Source: Candidatus Eisenbergiella merdavium (lineage in GTDB: Bacteria > Bacillota > Clostridia > Lachnospirales > Lachnospiraceae). Taken from it: 64,000 bases of DNA. Location of the stretch: positions 1 through 64,000 of the forward strand of contig DWWS01000066.1 of the NCBI GenBank assembly GCA_019119595.1, written 5' to 3'. Shown here in pieces: positions 1 through 8,449 of this stretch. Position numbers and translations under genes: made by a program. How positions within the stretch are numbered: the stretch's first letter is position 1; every line of letters starts with the position of its first letter. Under the pieces are notes generated by a model. It saw only the letters and a list, made by a program, of their open reading frames with translations. It ran no database searches and was not told where the DNA came from.

Positions 1-22
1 GGCGGGAAGCCTGCTTCCCGCC
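1..22. other. Perfect inverted repeat at window edge
   Basis: GGCGGGAAGC and GCTTCCCGCC form a 10-bp stem with a two-base loop. It may end a gene lying left of the window. There is no T-run on the + strand, so it is a hairpin rather than a proven terminator. Confidence 0.5.
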
Positions 23-86
23 CCCGCTCTGTACCCCTGTGCCATAAGACAGGGGAATCATACCAGAAAGAAATGGGGGAATTGCC

Positions 87-2078
87 ATGCAGTATTACGT
101 TGACGTAAACGCCTTCCGTGACGGGAACGGAAGCAAGGAAAGGCCCTTCCGGCATATCAGCGACGCGGCTCGCATCGCCGTGGCGGGAGACGAGGTGTTG
201 GTCGCTCCGGGCGTATACCGGGAATATGTGGATCCGGTTCATGCCGGAACGGAGGAAGCCAGGATCACTTACCGCAGCATGCAGCCGCTTGGAGCGGTGA
301 TCACCGGGGCGGAAGAGGTGAAGAGCTGGACGCCGTATGAAGGAAACGTATGGGTCTGCTGGATCGCAAACAGCCTCTTCGGGGATTACAACCCGTATAC
401 CACCTATGTGTACGGCGACTGGTATTTTGCCGGAAAAAGCAAGCACACCGGAGCGGTATATCTCAACGATAAGATGCTCTACGAAGCCGAAAGCCTGGAG
501 GCCTGTATCAGGGGAGAGGTCTATGAGTGCTCCTGGGAGCCGGAGGCCTCCGTTTATAAATGGTTCTCCGTACAGGACGGGGAGGAAACGGTGATCTACG
601 CCAACTTCCAGGGAAAAAATCCAAACGAGGAGAAGGTGGAGATCAACGTGCGCCGGGAATGCTTCCTGCCGTCCAAAACGGGCGTGGGTCATATCACTGT
701 CAGCGGCTTTCGTGTGGAGAAGGCGGCGACTACCTGGGCGCCGCCAGCCGCTTATCAGGACGGGATGATCGGGCCGCACTGGTCGAAGGGCTGGATCATT
801 GAGGACTGCGAGATCAGCAACAGCAAGTGCGCCGGAATCAGCCTTGGCAAATATCTGGATCCGGACAACGAGCATTATTTTACCAATAAGCACGTGAAGA
901 GTCCTACCCAGATGGAACGTGACGCGGTGTGCAGAGGGCAGTACCACGGCTGGCTGAAGGAAAAGGTGGGAAGCCACATCGTCCGCCGCTGCAACATCCA
1001 TCACTGCGAGCAGGGCGGGATCATCGGCCGGATGGGCGGCGTTTTTTCTGTCATCGAGGACAACCACATCCATCACATCAACAACATGATGGAGCTGGGC
1101 GGAGCGGAGATTGCGGGCATCAAGATGCATGCCGCCATCGATGTGATCTACCGGCGCAACTATATCCATCACTGCACCATGGGGATCTGGTGCGACTGGG
1201 AGGCCCAGGGAACCCGGATCACGCAGAATCTGTTCCATGACAACCAGCGCCCCGCGTTCGCAAAGCAGCTGAAGGGCGGAATGATGAGCCAGGATATTTT
1301 CGTGGAGGTAAGCCACGGCCCCACGCTGATCGACAACAATATCCTGCTGTCCGACGTTTCCCTCCGGATGGCGACCCAGGGCGTAGCCATGGTGCACAAC
1401 CTGATCTGTGGAGCCTTTACCTGCGTGGGCGGCGGCACCGGGCCGCGCTATACGCCCTATCATATCCCGCACCGCACGGAGGTGATGGGCTTTATGACCG
1501 TGCTCCACGGAGACGACCGCTTCTATAACAATATTTTCGTGCAGAAATGGCCGAAGGAGGCCTTCACCGTCCTGCGGGACAGCAGCGAAGGCTCCGATGA
1601 GGAGAACAGGGAGGTGGGCACCCATGTGATGGATGCCTATCCCACCTGGGAGGAATGGATCCGGCAGTTTGACATGGATACGGACACGCCTGATATGGCA
1701 AAGCTGGAGAGCGCCCATTCCGGCCCGCTTCCCGTCTGGGTAAAGGGAAACGTTTATTTCAACGGGGCAAAGGACTGTGGGAAGGAAAAGCATAACCTGG
1801 TGGACAGCGAACACGAGATAAAGGTGGACGTCCTGATGCGGGACGGAAACCCTGTCCTTTCCACCAACCTGTACGAATTCCTGGACGGTTTTGCGGTGGA
1901 TATGGTGAACAGCGGCGTGCTTGGGAAAGCCTTTGAGCCGGAGGAGAGCTTTGAAAATCCGGACGGGACGCCGATCACCTTTGACAGGGACTATTTCGGC
2001 GGTCACCGGGGCGCTGAGATCTTGCCCGGGCCCTTCGCATCAAAAGCAGAAGAAGAGCAGAAGCTCTGGCAGCCCTGA
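87..2078 (+). CDS. Right-handed parallel beta-helix repeat protein, possible glycoside hydrolase
   Basis: 663 residues. The N-terminus (YYVDVNAFRDGNGSKERPF, then a GVYREYV motif) is the usual opening of DUF1565-type parallel beta-helix proteins. The middle holds repeated short strands rich in N-x-I-x-x-C/N-x-I-H-H (for example NIHHCEQGGI and NHIHHINN), as expected for helix coils. No signal peptide is visible, so the protein is predicted to be cytoplasmic, acting on imported oligosaccharides. Large beta-helix proteins of this kind include GH141-type enzymes (fucosidase, xylanase), but I cannot assign a substrate or catalytic residues. The start is set by ATG preceded by GGGGGA. An esterase gene follows after 92 bases, which fits a small polysaccharide-breakdown unit. 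Confidence 0.8.
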   Translation: MQYYVDVNAFRDGNGSKERPFRHISDAARIAVAGDEVLVAPGVYREYVDPVHAGTEEARITYRSMQPLGAVITGAEEVKSWTPYEGNVWVCWIANSLFGDYNPYTTYVYGDWYFAGKSKHTGAVYLNDKMLYEAESLEACIRGEVYECSWEPEASVYKWFSVQDGEETVIYANFQGKNPNEEKVEINVRRECFLPSKTGVGHITVSGFRVEKAATTWAPPAAYQDGMIGPHWSKGWIIEDCEISNSKCAGISLGKYLDPDNEHYFTNKHVKSPTQMERDAVCRGQYHGWLKEKVGSHIVRRCNIHHCEQGGIIGRMGGVFSVIEDNHIHHINNMMELGGAEIAGIKMHAAIDVIYRRNYIHHCTMGIWCDWEAQGTRITQNLFHDNQRPAFAKQLKGGMMSQDIFVEVSHGPTLIDNNILLSDVSLRMATQGVAMVHNLICGAFTCVGGGTGPRYTPYHIPHRTEVMGFMTVLHGDDRFYNNIFVQKWPKEAFTVLRDSSEGSDEENREVGTHVMDAYPTWEEWIRQFDMDTDTPDMAKLESAHSGPLPVWVKGNVYFNGAKDCGKEKHNLVDSEHEIKVDVLMRDGNPVLSTNLYEFLDGFAVDMVNSGVLGKAFEPEESFENPDGTPITFDRDYFGGHRGAEILPGPFASKAEEEQKLWQP

Positions 2079-2170
2079 GAGACGGACGGGGCCGGTTTGA
2101 CAGCCGGCCCTGCTGCTGTCGGCAAAGATAAAAGCAGAGAGTTTAACATTACAGAAAGGGAGAACGCAAA

Positions 2171-2983
2171 ATGGCACTGCTTCATGTGAATTTCTTTTCA
2201 GATGTACTTAGAATGAGCGCGGAAATGGACGTCCTGCTCCCTCAGCAGACAAACGGGCAGATCGGAATGGAGGGAAGAGCCGCAGACGGAAAATATAAAA
2301 CCGTGTATCTGCTGCATGGAATGAGCGACGATCAGACGGTCTGGCAGAGAAGAACCTCCATCGAACGTTATGTCAGCTGCCTGGGGATCGCGGTTGTGAT
2401 GCCGACGACCCACCTGGGCTTTTATACGGATACCACCTATGGAATGAAATACTGGACCTTCCTTTCAAAGGAGCTGCCGAGGGTGTGCAGGGAATTTTTT
2501 CCACGCATGTCTGAAAAAAGAGAGGATACGCTGGCGGCCGGTCTTTCCATGGGCGGCTACGGCGCCTGGAAGCTGGCGCTTGGGGCAGGCGAAACCTTCG
2601 GAGCGGGGGCGTCCCTGTCCGGTGCGCTGGATATTGTTGAGGATTACAAAAGACAGACGGACCTTCCGGACGGCCGCGGAGAGCTGTTCCGTGGTATTTT
2701 CGGAAGTGAGGAAAAGCTTCGCGGAAGCGACAATGAGATCCTGACCCTGGCGGAGAAGCTTGCGGAAAATGCGAGAGGAGAGGAGCTTCCTCCCCTGTAC
2801 GCCTGGTGCGGCACGGAGGATTTTCTCTATGAGGGAAACCTCAGGGTATGGAAGCGCGTGACGGAGCTTGGCTATCAGCTGACGAGCGAGACTTCCGCCG
2901 GAGATCATCAATGGAAATACTGGGATAAAAAGATTCAGGACGTCCTTCGCTGGTGGCTGAAAACGGAGCTTGATCTGGAGTAA
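2171..2983 (+). CDS. Alpha/beta-hydrolase esterase family protein (tributyrin esterase/EstA-like)
   Basis: 270 residues of esterase-D/tributyrin-esterase type. HGMSDDQTVW near residue 50 supplies the oxyanion region. GLSMGGYGAWK is the nucleophile elbow (Ser in GLSMGG). WCGTEDFLYE near 218 fits the catalytic Asp, and AGDHQWKYW near 250 the His. No signal peptide is present, so it should be cytoplasmic. The start has a good AAAGGGAG site ten bases upstream. In related families such enzymes remove acyl groups from sugars or short esters; placement behind the beta-helix protein supports deacylation of carbohydrates, but the substrate is unknown. Confidence 0.85.
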   Translation: MALLHVNFFSDVLRMSAEMDVLLPQQTNGQIGMEGRAADGKYKTVYLLHGMSDDQTVWQRRTSIERYVSCLGIAVVMPTTHLGFYTDTTYGMKYWTFLSKELPRVCREFFPRMSEKREDTLAAGLSMGGYGAWKLALGAGETFGAGASLSGALDIVEDYKRQTDLPDGRGELFRGIFGSEEKLRGSDNEILTLAEKLAENARGEELPPLYAWCGTEDFLYEGNLRVWKRVTELGYQLTSETSAGDHQWKYWDKKIQDVLRWWLKTELDLE

Positions 2984-2990
2984 GAGCAAC

Positions 2991-3110
2991 AGGCATGAGA
3001 GTGGAAAGCGGGCATGAGAGCTGAAGCAGGAATGAAAACTGGAAGCAGGTATGAGAACGGAAAAAAGTATGGGAACGGAGAAAGGGACAGGAACGGTAGA
3101 AAGCGGATGA
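2991..3110 (+). repeat. Degenerate ~18-nt tandem repeat in spacer
   Basis: About six imperfect units follow one another, e.g. AGGCATGAGAGTGGAAAGC, GGGCATGAGAGCTGAAGC, AGGAATGAAAACTGGAAGC, AGGTATGAGAACGGAAAA. The array fills the gap between the esterase stop and the likely start of the phospholipase D-like gene and creates spurious upstream in-frame ATGs. Confidence 0.7.
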
Positions 3111-4531
3111 AAAAGCCGGCGCGGCTTCTGCTCACCGTTCTTGCGGCCGCGCTCTGCTACATCGTCGCAGGCGCTGTGCTCCCCTTTGTGCGCCAACCCG
3201 AGGTGAGCACAGAGACAAAGGAGCGGTTTGAAAAAAAGGAATTTTATGTCGAAGCTCCCGGAACGGAGCGGGCCGCCGTCCTTTCCGACAATGTGGACGC
3301 CCTTGCGGAGCGGATCCGCCTGATCTCCCGGGCCCAGGAGCGGATCATTCTTTCCACCTTTGAATTCCGGAACGATGAAAGCGGAAAGGATATCATGGCG
3401 GCGCTTCTTGCGGCCGCAGACAGAGGCGTGCAGGTCCAGATCCTGGTGGATGGGATGCCGGCCTTTAAAAATCTCCAGCTTCCGTCCGATCCATATTTTC
3501 AGGTCCTGTCCTCCCATGCAAATATCGAGCTTGCCATCTACAATCCGGTGAATCCCCTGGAGCCCTGGAAGCTGATGGGAAGGCTGCACGACAAATATCT
3601 GATCGCGGATGATACCGCCTACATCCTGGGCGGCCGCAATACATACGATTTTTTTCTGGGCGATTACGGGAATTATAAAAACTATGACTGGGATGTGCTG
3701 GTGTACAGCGAGGAGCCCGGGCAGGGAGAATCCATGAACGCTCTTCTGGATTATTTTACGCAGGTCTGGGAGCTTCCCCTGTGCCGACTGTGGAAGGACG
3801 ACCCTGCCCTTCAATCCGGAAAACGGGTGACGCAGGCGCGGGAAGCGCTGGAGGAGCGCTATCTGTCTTTGCAGGAGCGCTTTCCGGACTGGTTCGTACC
3901 CTGCGACTACATGGAAATGACGAGAGAGGTCAGCCATATCGAGCTTCTTTCCAATCCCATCCACTGCTATGCCAAGGAGCCGGTGGTATATTACGAAATG
4001 ACCGAGCTGATGAAGAGAGCAGAGGGAGAGGTTCGTTTTCATACGCCGTACATCATCTGCAACGGATGGATGCTGCAGCGCCTTGCGGAGGTCTGCGGCA
4101 GCGTGGATGATGTGATGATGATGACCAATTCAGCGGCCAATAACGGCAATCCCTTCGGAGCTATGGATTACCGGAAATACCGGAGCGAAATCCTTGAGAC
4201 TGGCGTCGGCATTCTGGAGTATGACGACGGCGTATCCTACCATGGGAAATGCTTCGTCATAGACGACCGGCTTTCCGGCATCGGCTCCTTTAACTGGGAT
4301 ATGAGAAGCGCCTATCTGGATACGGAGCTCATGCTGGTGATCGACAGCGTGCAGCTCAATGAAGACCTGCGCGCGGGAATGGCGGAATATGAAGAAAAAA
4401 CGCTGACCGTGGTGGACGAGGATACGGTGCTCGTTCCGGAAGGGATGACGGCCCAGAAAAGCGGCTTCCCTGATCGCCTTCTGAACGGAATCCTGTCTTT
4501 TTTTGCGGGATGGGCCAGATTCCTGATGTGA
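3107..4531 (+). CDS. Phospholipase D-like (cardiolipin synthase-type) membrane protein
   Basis: About 474 residues from the preferred start MKKPARLLL, which begins directly with a membrane segment (LLLTVLAAALCYIVAGAVLPF). An upstream in-frame ATG at 3014 would only add residues encoded by the degenerate repeat. Two HKD motifs are intact: LHDKYLIADD followed by GGRN, and YHGKCFVIDD followed by GSFNWD. This is the two-domain PLD layout of cardiolipin synthases and related phosphatidyltransferases. The C-terminal end is again hydrophobic (LLNGILSFFAGWARFLM). It is expected at the membrane, acting on phospholipids. Classical Cls proteins carry two N-terminal helices; this one shows one, so it may be a PLD paralogue rather than the main cardiolipin synthase. 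Confidence 0.85.
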   Translation: MKKPARLLLTVLAAALCYIVAGAVLPFVRQPEVSTETKERFEKKEFYVEAPGTERAAVLSDNVDALAERIRLISRAQERIILSTFEFRNDESGKDIMAALLAAADRGVQVQILVDGMPAFKNLQLPSDPYFQVLSSHANIELAIYNPVNPLEPWKLMGRLHDKYLIADDTAYILGGRNTYDFFLGDYGNYKNYDWDVLVYSEEPGQGESMNALLDYFTQVWELPLCRLWKDDPALQSGKRVTQAREALEERYLSLQERFPDWFVPCDYMEMTREVSHIELLSNPIHCYAKEPVVYYEMTELMKRAEGEVRFHTPYIICNGWMLQRLAEVCGSVDDVMMMTNSAANNGNPFGAMDYRKYRSEILETGVGILEYDDGVSYHGKCFVIDDRLSGIGSFNWDMRSAYLDTELMLVIDSVQLNEDLRAGMAEYEEKTLTVVDEDTVLVPEGMTAQKSGFPDRLLNGILSFFAGWARFLM

Positions 4532-4587
4532 CTTTTGGCTTGACGACAAACAGACCGCATCCCTTTCCGGGGCTGCTGTGCTTCGGC

Positions 4588-4621
4588 GCTGATTCCGGTT
4601 AGATCTTAACCCGGAATCAGC
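4588..4621. other. Hairpin over the convergent gene ends
   Basis: GCTGATTCCGG pairs with CCGGAATCAGC (11 bp), extended by TTA/TAA after one bulged C. The stop codon of the minus-strand coiled-coil gene lies in the loop. There is no T-tract on either side, so any terminator role is uncertain. Confidence 0.5.
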
Positions 4622-4935
4622 CCGTTCAGCCTCAGGACTTCCGCGATCGTATCCACGGAATCGTTCAGCCGTGCAAAACCGCGGTGCATATCCCGTTCCA
4701 GGATCTTCACCTGAAGCTGCAGGTCCTTCAGATTGCGGGAATCCCTGTCCTGCCGGGCCTTCAGGAAGCCCACGTCGCTTTCCAGCTTATCGAGCCGTTT
4801 TCCTACTGAGTCAAGTCTCTTTTCTACTGAGTCAAGTCTCTTTTCCACTGCGTCAAGCCGTTTGTCAATGGAATCAAAACGGGAATCCATTTTTTGGATG
4901 ATCAGTTCAAACATTGCCTTCGTTTCATGATCCAT
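4606..4935 (-). CDS. Heptad-repeat coiled-coil protein
   Basis: 109 residues from ATG at 4935, which has AAAGGAGAG eight bases upstream; the open frame runs further to 5094 without a better start. The middle is a near-perfect heptad array, with RLDAVEK, RLDSVEK and RLDSVGK following DSRFDSIDK, then a second coiled-coil stretch (LQLQVKILERDMHRGF) and a hydrophobic tail (VDTIAEVLRLNGLIPG). It is likely a soluble oligomeric rod. I recognise no family-specific function. The DNA under the repeat has two identical 21-base units, a substrate for slippage. Confidence 0.75.
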   Translation of the reverse strand: MDHETKAMFELIIQKMDSRFDSIDKRLDAVEKRLDSVEKRLDSVGKRLDKLESDVGFLKARQDRDSRNLKDLQLQVKILERDMHRGFARLNDSVDTIAEVLRLNGLIPG

Positions 4936-5443
4936 ATGTGTCTCTCCTTTCTGCTGCCGTCGGCAGCACAAGCCTGTCTGTGTTTTTGCCTGAAGCTGCG
5001 CCCCGGCGGGAAATGCGGGGTCTGTTCCGTTGTCAAGGTGCTGCGATGCCTGTGGCGCAGAAGACAGCCTTCGGCCGGCTGCGGATTTGAGCATTCATCT
5101 GACGATGAATTTTCATTAAGGACAAAAACAGAACACCAGGAATGCAGAAAAAAGCGGCAAAAATCATGATCTGTTTCAGAATGCTTGAAAATGTTTCAGG
5201 GAGTTTGTTCGAAAAAAACGAAAACATAAGATTGGATGCCGATGGCTCCATACAGGCCTGCGAAGTGCGGGGGCGGCTGTGCAGCCGCGTCCGAAAAGCT
5301 GATACCTGCGAGGTGACAGAAAACCGCAAGAAAAAAACAACCGCCTTTCTCTGATGGAATTACAATACCATACGGAGGAGGCGGATGCAACATAAATTTG
5401 GGACTTCGCGGCCGCTTTTTGTCCTTTGCAGGTCTGCTGATTT
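4936..5443. other. Intergenic region without a supported gene
   Basis: The short open frames here have no ribosome binding site or recognisable protein. It must hold the promoter of the minus-strand coiled-coil gene and the 3' end of the J-domain transcript, but I see no convincing -35/-10 pair or T-tailed hairpin. Confidence 0.5.
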
Positions 5444-6454
5444 TCATTTGCCAGCCTTGCGGTAGGAATCCAGCAGCCGTTCAATACGCAGGCTGAGATT
5501 TTCCGGAAGTCCGCTCCGGTTTTCCTCAGAAAAACGGAGCCAGAGCTTCAGACGCTGATAACCTGAGGCGGGGCATTTCCCGGATTCTTCTCCGGAGTCT
5601 GCTTCTATGCGGACTTGCGCACGCCTTTGCTCAAAAAGCGGTATCACGATATAATACAGCCTGTCGTCAGGAAAAGACAGATATCCGAGCTCCTTTCCGG
5701 CCCCATTCTTCAGGTAAAGCTTGTGCCGGCGCAGGGCAGCGGGATACAGGGGCTCCTGGTCCGCAAGCGGCCCGAGGCGGGGGAGGGCTGTCCGCCCATG
5801 CTGTGCGGTTTTTTCATACTCCAGCATGGCGGAAAAGCGGTATATCGTGCGTCCTGCTGAATCGGTCCGTTCCTCACGGGCGAGCTTCTTTAAGGAGGCC
5901 GCAGCGTCGATAAACTGCTGTGCCAGAAAATAGGAGAGCTCTGCCTGAACGCGTTGACGGATAAACGGGGCATTTCTGGAAAGCGATCTGTCTATCTCAT
6001 CAAGGATCAGGGCGCTGCAGCGGTAGATGCTGAGCTGAAACAGAGGGAAATCCTCCTGCAGGCTCCACAGGTATTTTCCCTTCGCGATACAGAAGGCTCC
6101 TAGAACTGTACCGTCCTGGTCCTCCGCGTTATGCAGAATTTCACGCTCCCGGTATGCATGGGGATTGACGGGCGCATCCCAGGCCGCAGGCTTTGCGGCT
6201 TTAGCATCCGACTGGAAGCCGGAGCCGTCCTGCTCTTTGCTGTAGGGATGGCTGCCTGTCCCGCGCGGGCCATGCACGGCCCTTTTTTTCAGGAGGGAAT
6301 AAGCGGCATTGAGCTTCTGCGCATCATGAACCGATTTGGCAGCTCCCGAATCCGGATGAACCGCGCATATGAGCTGGCGGTATCTTTTTTTGATATCGCT
6401 GGCTCCGGCTTCCGGTGAAAGGCCGAGAAGCTGCCAGGCTTCTTTTTCCGTCAT
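5444..6454 (-). CDS. J-domain (DnaJ N-terminal) protein
   Basis: 336 residues from ATG at 6454 (AAAGGAACAGG upstream). Residues 1-60 form a J-domain: WQLLGLSPEAGASDIKKRYRQL, then the HPD motif in VHPDSGA, then LNAAYSLLKKR. The remaining ~270 residues show no Gly/Phe region or zinc fingers, so this is not DnaJ itself but a type III J-protein with its own C-terminal domain. It should stimulate an Hsp70 ATPase through HPD and deliver a specific client. The C-terminal part is mixed alpha/beta and not recognised. The open frame reads on to 6757, but that extension overlaps the tRNA and its promoter and is rejected. Confidence 0.8.
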   Translation of the reverse strand: MTEKEAWQLLGLSPEAGASDIKKRYRQLICAVHPDSGAAKSVHDAQKLNAAYSLLKKRAVHGPRGTGSHPYSKEQDGSGFQSDAKAAKPAAWDAPVNPHAYREREILHNAEDQDGTVLGAFCIAKGKYLWSLQEDFPLFQLSIYRCSALILDEIDRSLSRNAPFIRQRVQAELSYFLAQQFIDAAASLKKLAREERTDSAGRTIYRFSAMLEYEKTAQHGRTALPRLGPLADQEPLYPAALRRHKLYLKNGAGKELGYLSFPDDRLYYIVIPLFEQRRAQVRIEADSGEESGKCPASGYQRLKLWLRFSEENRSGLPENLSLRIERLLDSYRKAGK

Positions 6455-6683
6455 GCGTTTTCCTGTTCCTTTCTGTGGTTTGGCTATGAAAGGGATCCCT
6501 TTGGCGAAGAGACCGCCGGTCAGAGAGAGCCATCGGTAAAAGCGGCCCGAAAAAAGTATACCGCGTCCTGCGGCGCAGGGCAAGCCCGGCTCTGCTCCGG
6601 TTCCGCCTGACGGAGGAGCTTTGTCGCTTTGCGCACCCTTACGCACTCGCTTTAGGGCCTTGCGGAATTTGTTAAAAAAAGTC

Positions 6684-6712
6684 TTGCAAAAACAGAAAGC
6701 AGCAATTATAAT
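6684..6712 (+). promoter_or_regulatory. tRNA-Thr promoter
   Basis: TTGCAA (6684-6689), a 17-base spacer and a perfect TATAAT (6707-6712), 18 bases before the tRNA. Confidence 0.85.
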
Positions 6713-6730
6713 ATTGATTGTTCGAGTTAT

Positions 6731-6803
6731 GCTGGAATAGCGCAGTCGGTAGCGCAACTGATTCGTAATCAGTAGGTCGAGGGTTCGAGTCCCTTTTCCA
6801 GCT
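6731..6803 (+). tRNA. tRNA-Thr (anticodon CGT)
   Basis: A complete cloverleaf of 73 bases. The acceptor stem is GCTGGAA/TTCCAGC, the D-stem GCGC/GCGC, the anticodon stem ACTGA/TCAGT with loop TTCGTAA (anticodon CGT, reading ACG), and the T-arm contains GGTTCGAGTCC. CCA is not encoded. It stands alone with its own promoter and terminator. Confidence 0.97.
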
Positions 6804-6822
6804 TAATCGTCTGGGGAAAGGG

Positions 6823-6854
6823 GCTGATTATTAGATTTAATCAGCTTCTTTTTT
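6823..6854 (+). terminator. Intrinsic terminator of tRNA-Thr
   Basis: GCTGATTA/TAATCAGC stem with a 7-base loop, then TTCTTTTTT. Confidence 0.85.
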
Positions 6855-6865
6855 ATAAAATTGTT

Positions 6866-6969
6866 GCCGCCACAGGCGGCAGGAAGAAGAAGCGGAAAAA
6901 ATCACAGATTTTTTCCTGGAAATTGAGCTGCCGCTCAATTTCACGAATCTAAATGCCGCCACAGGCGGC
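6866..6969 (+). promoter_or_regulatory. Leader of four consecutive perfect hairpins
   Basis: Four perfect inverted repeats fill the gap ahead of the aminotransferase: GCCGCC-ACA-GGCGGC (6866-6880), GGAAAAAATC-ACA-GATTTTTTCC (6894-6916), GAAATTGAGC-TGCC-GCTCAATTTC (6919-6942), and GCCGCC-ACA-GGCGGC again (6955-6969). The first and last are direct repeats extending into AGGAA. The last is 16 bases before the start codon, next to the ribosome binding site. It does not match a riboswitch consensus I know. Confidence 0.75.
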
Positions 6970-6985
6970 AGGAAAAGAGGAAGAA

Positions 6986-8272
6986 ATGAAGGCGTACAAA
7001 GACAGGAGCAGAGAAGAACTGGAGGCCATTAAGGCAGAGCTGGAGGCGGAGTATCAGAAATTTCAGGGAATGGGCCTGAAGCTGGATATGTCCAGAGGAA
7101 AGCCGTCTGCGGAGCAGCTTGATATTTCCATGGGAATGATGGACGTGCTGAACAGCTCTTCCGATCTGAAATGCAGGGAAGGGATCGACTGCAGAAACTA
7201 TGGTGTGATCGACGGGATTCAGGAGGCCAAGGAGCTTCTGGCTGATCTGATCGAGGTGCCTGCCGACAAGATCATCATTTACGGCAATTCCAGTCTGAAT
7301 GTGATGTATGATACGGTGGCGCGTTCCATGACTCACGGGGTCTGCGGCAGTACCCCCTGGTGCAGGCTGCCTGTTGTGAAATTCCTCTGTCCGGTGCCCG
7401 GCTATGACAGGCATTTTGCGATCACGGAGTATTTTGGGATCGAGATGATAAACGTTCCGATGACGCCGGAAGGACCTGACATGGATATGGTGGAGAAGCT
7501 GGTGAGCGAGGACGCGGCGATCAAGGGCATCTGGTGCGTTCCCAAATATTCCAATCCTCAGGGAATCACCTATTCCGACGAGACGGTGCGCAGGTTTGCG
7601 AGACTGAAGCCTGCCGCTGAGGATTTTCGTATTTACTGGGACAATGCGTACAACGTGCATCATTTGTATGATGACGATCAGGATACCATCCTGGAGATCC
7701 TGCATGAATGTGAGGCGGCGGGAAATCCTGATCTGGTTTACAAATTCAGCTCCACGTCGAAGATCAGCTTCCCTGGCTCCGGCGTTGCGGCGATTTCCGC
7801 TTCCTATAATAATCTGAAGGATATCAAAAAACAGATGTCCATTCAGACGATCGGTCATGATAAGCTCAATCAGCTCCGTCATGTGAGATTTTTCAAAAAT
7901 CTGGACGGAATTCAGGAGCATATGAAAAAACATGCCGCCATTATGCGTCCCAAGTTTGAAGCAGTGGTGGAAATTCTGGAGAAGGAGCTTGGCGGGCTGG
8001 AGATCGGCTCCTGGCTGAAGCCCAGGGGAGGCTACTTCATTTCCTTTGAGGCTATGGACGGCTGTGCAAAGAGGATCGTTTCTCTGGCAAAGGAGGCCGG
8101 CGTGGTGATGACCGGCGCCGGGGCAACCTATCCTTATGGAAAGGATCCCCACGACAGCAATATCCGTATCGCGCCTTCCTTCCCTCCGCTGGAGGAGCTG
8201 GTGCAGGCGACGGAGCTGTTCGTCCTGTGCGTGAAGCTCGCCAGCGCGGAAAAGCTTCTGGAAACGATGTAA
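6986..8272 (+). CDS. Pyridoxal-phosphate aminotransferase, class I/II fold (aspartate aminotransferase subgroup Ic type)
   Basis: 428 residues from MKAYKDRSREEL, preceded by AGAGGAAGAA; the in-frame ATG at 6953 lies inside the leader hairpin and is rejected. LDMSRGKPSAEQLD near the N-terminus, PKYSNPQGITYSD, YWDNAYNVHHLYDD (PLP-contacting Asp/Tyr) and SSTSKISFPGSGVAA (Schiff-base lysine) are hallmarks of the Asp_aminotransf family (PF12897), formerly confused with MocR-type proteins. Expected reaction: transfer of the amino group from aspartate or a related amino acid to 2-oxoglutarate in the cytoplasm. Substrate range cannot be read from sequence. The hairpin leader upstream suggests post-transcriptional control. 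Confidence 0.88.
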   Translation: MKAYKDRSREELEAIKAELEAEYQKFQGMGLKLDMSRGKPSAEQLDISMGMMDVLNSSSDLKCREGIDCRNYGVIDGIQEAKELLADLIEVPADKIIIYGNSSLNVMYDTVARSMTHGVCGSTPWCRLPVVKFLCPVPGYDRHFAITEYFGIEMINVPMTPEGPDMDMVEKLVSEDAAIKGIWCVPKYSNPQGITYSDETVRRFARLKPAAEDFRIYWDNAYNVHHLYDDDQDTILEILHECEAAGNPDLVYKFSSTSKISFPGSGVAAISASYNNLKDIKKQMSIQTIGHDKLNQLRHVRFFKNLDGIQEHMKKHAAIMRPKFEAVVEILEKELGGLEIGSWLKPRGGYFISFEAMDGCAKRIVSLAKEAGVVMTGAGATYPYGKDPHDSNIRIAPSFPPLEELVQATELFVLCVKLASAEKLLETM

Positions 8273-8314
8273 AGCAGGGGGCATAGCGCAGCGAAGAAAA
8301 ACGCAGCATAAAAA

Positions 8315-8355
8315 GGCCGCTGTCCATGTGAAAAGCACGGACGGCGGCTTCCTTT
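8315..8355 (+). terminator. Probable terminator after the aminotransferase
   Basis: GGCCGCTGTCC...GTG pairs with CAC GGACGGCGGC around an AAAAG loop, with one bulge and G-T pairs, followed by TTCCTTT. Confidence 0.6.
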
Positions 8356-8449
8356 GCGGATATGGAAAAAGCGATTCCCGGGTATGCGGGGCCGCGGCCC
8401 TGAAGGCGTGCGGCGCAGGAAAGGCCGGGATGAGAAAGGGGAGATCGGA

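Noticed and set aside
2465-4042. 525-codon minus-strand open frame
   Set aside because: Covers the esterase and PLD genes in reverse; no recognisable protein.
4796-4870. CRISPR-like repeat array
   Set aside because: The 21-base repeats are contiguous, without spacers, and encode heptads of a coiled coil.
6731-6985. tRNA-Thr as an integration site for a mobile element
   Set aside because: No integrase gene and no second copy of the tRNA 3' end were seen nearby.
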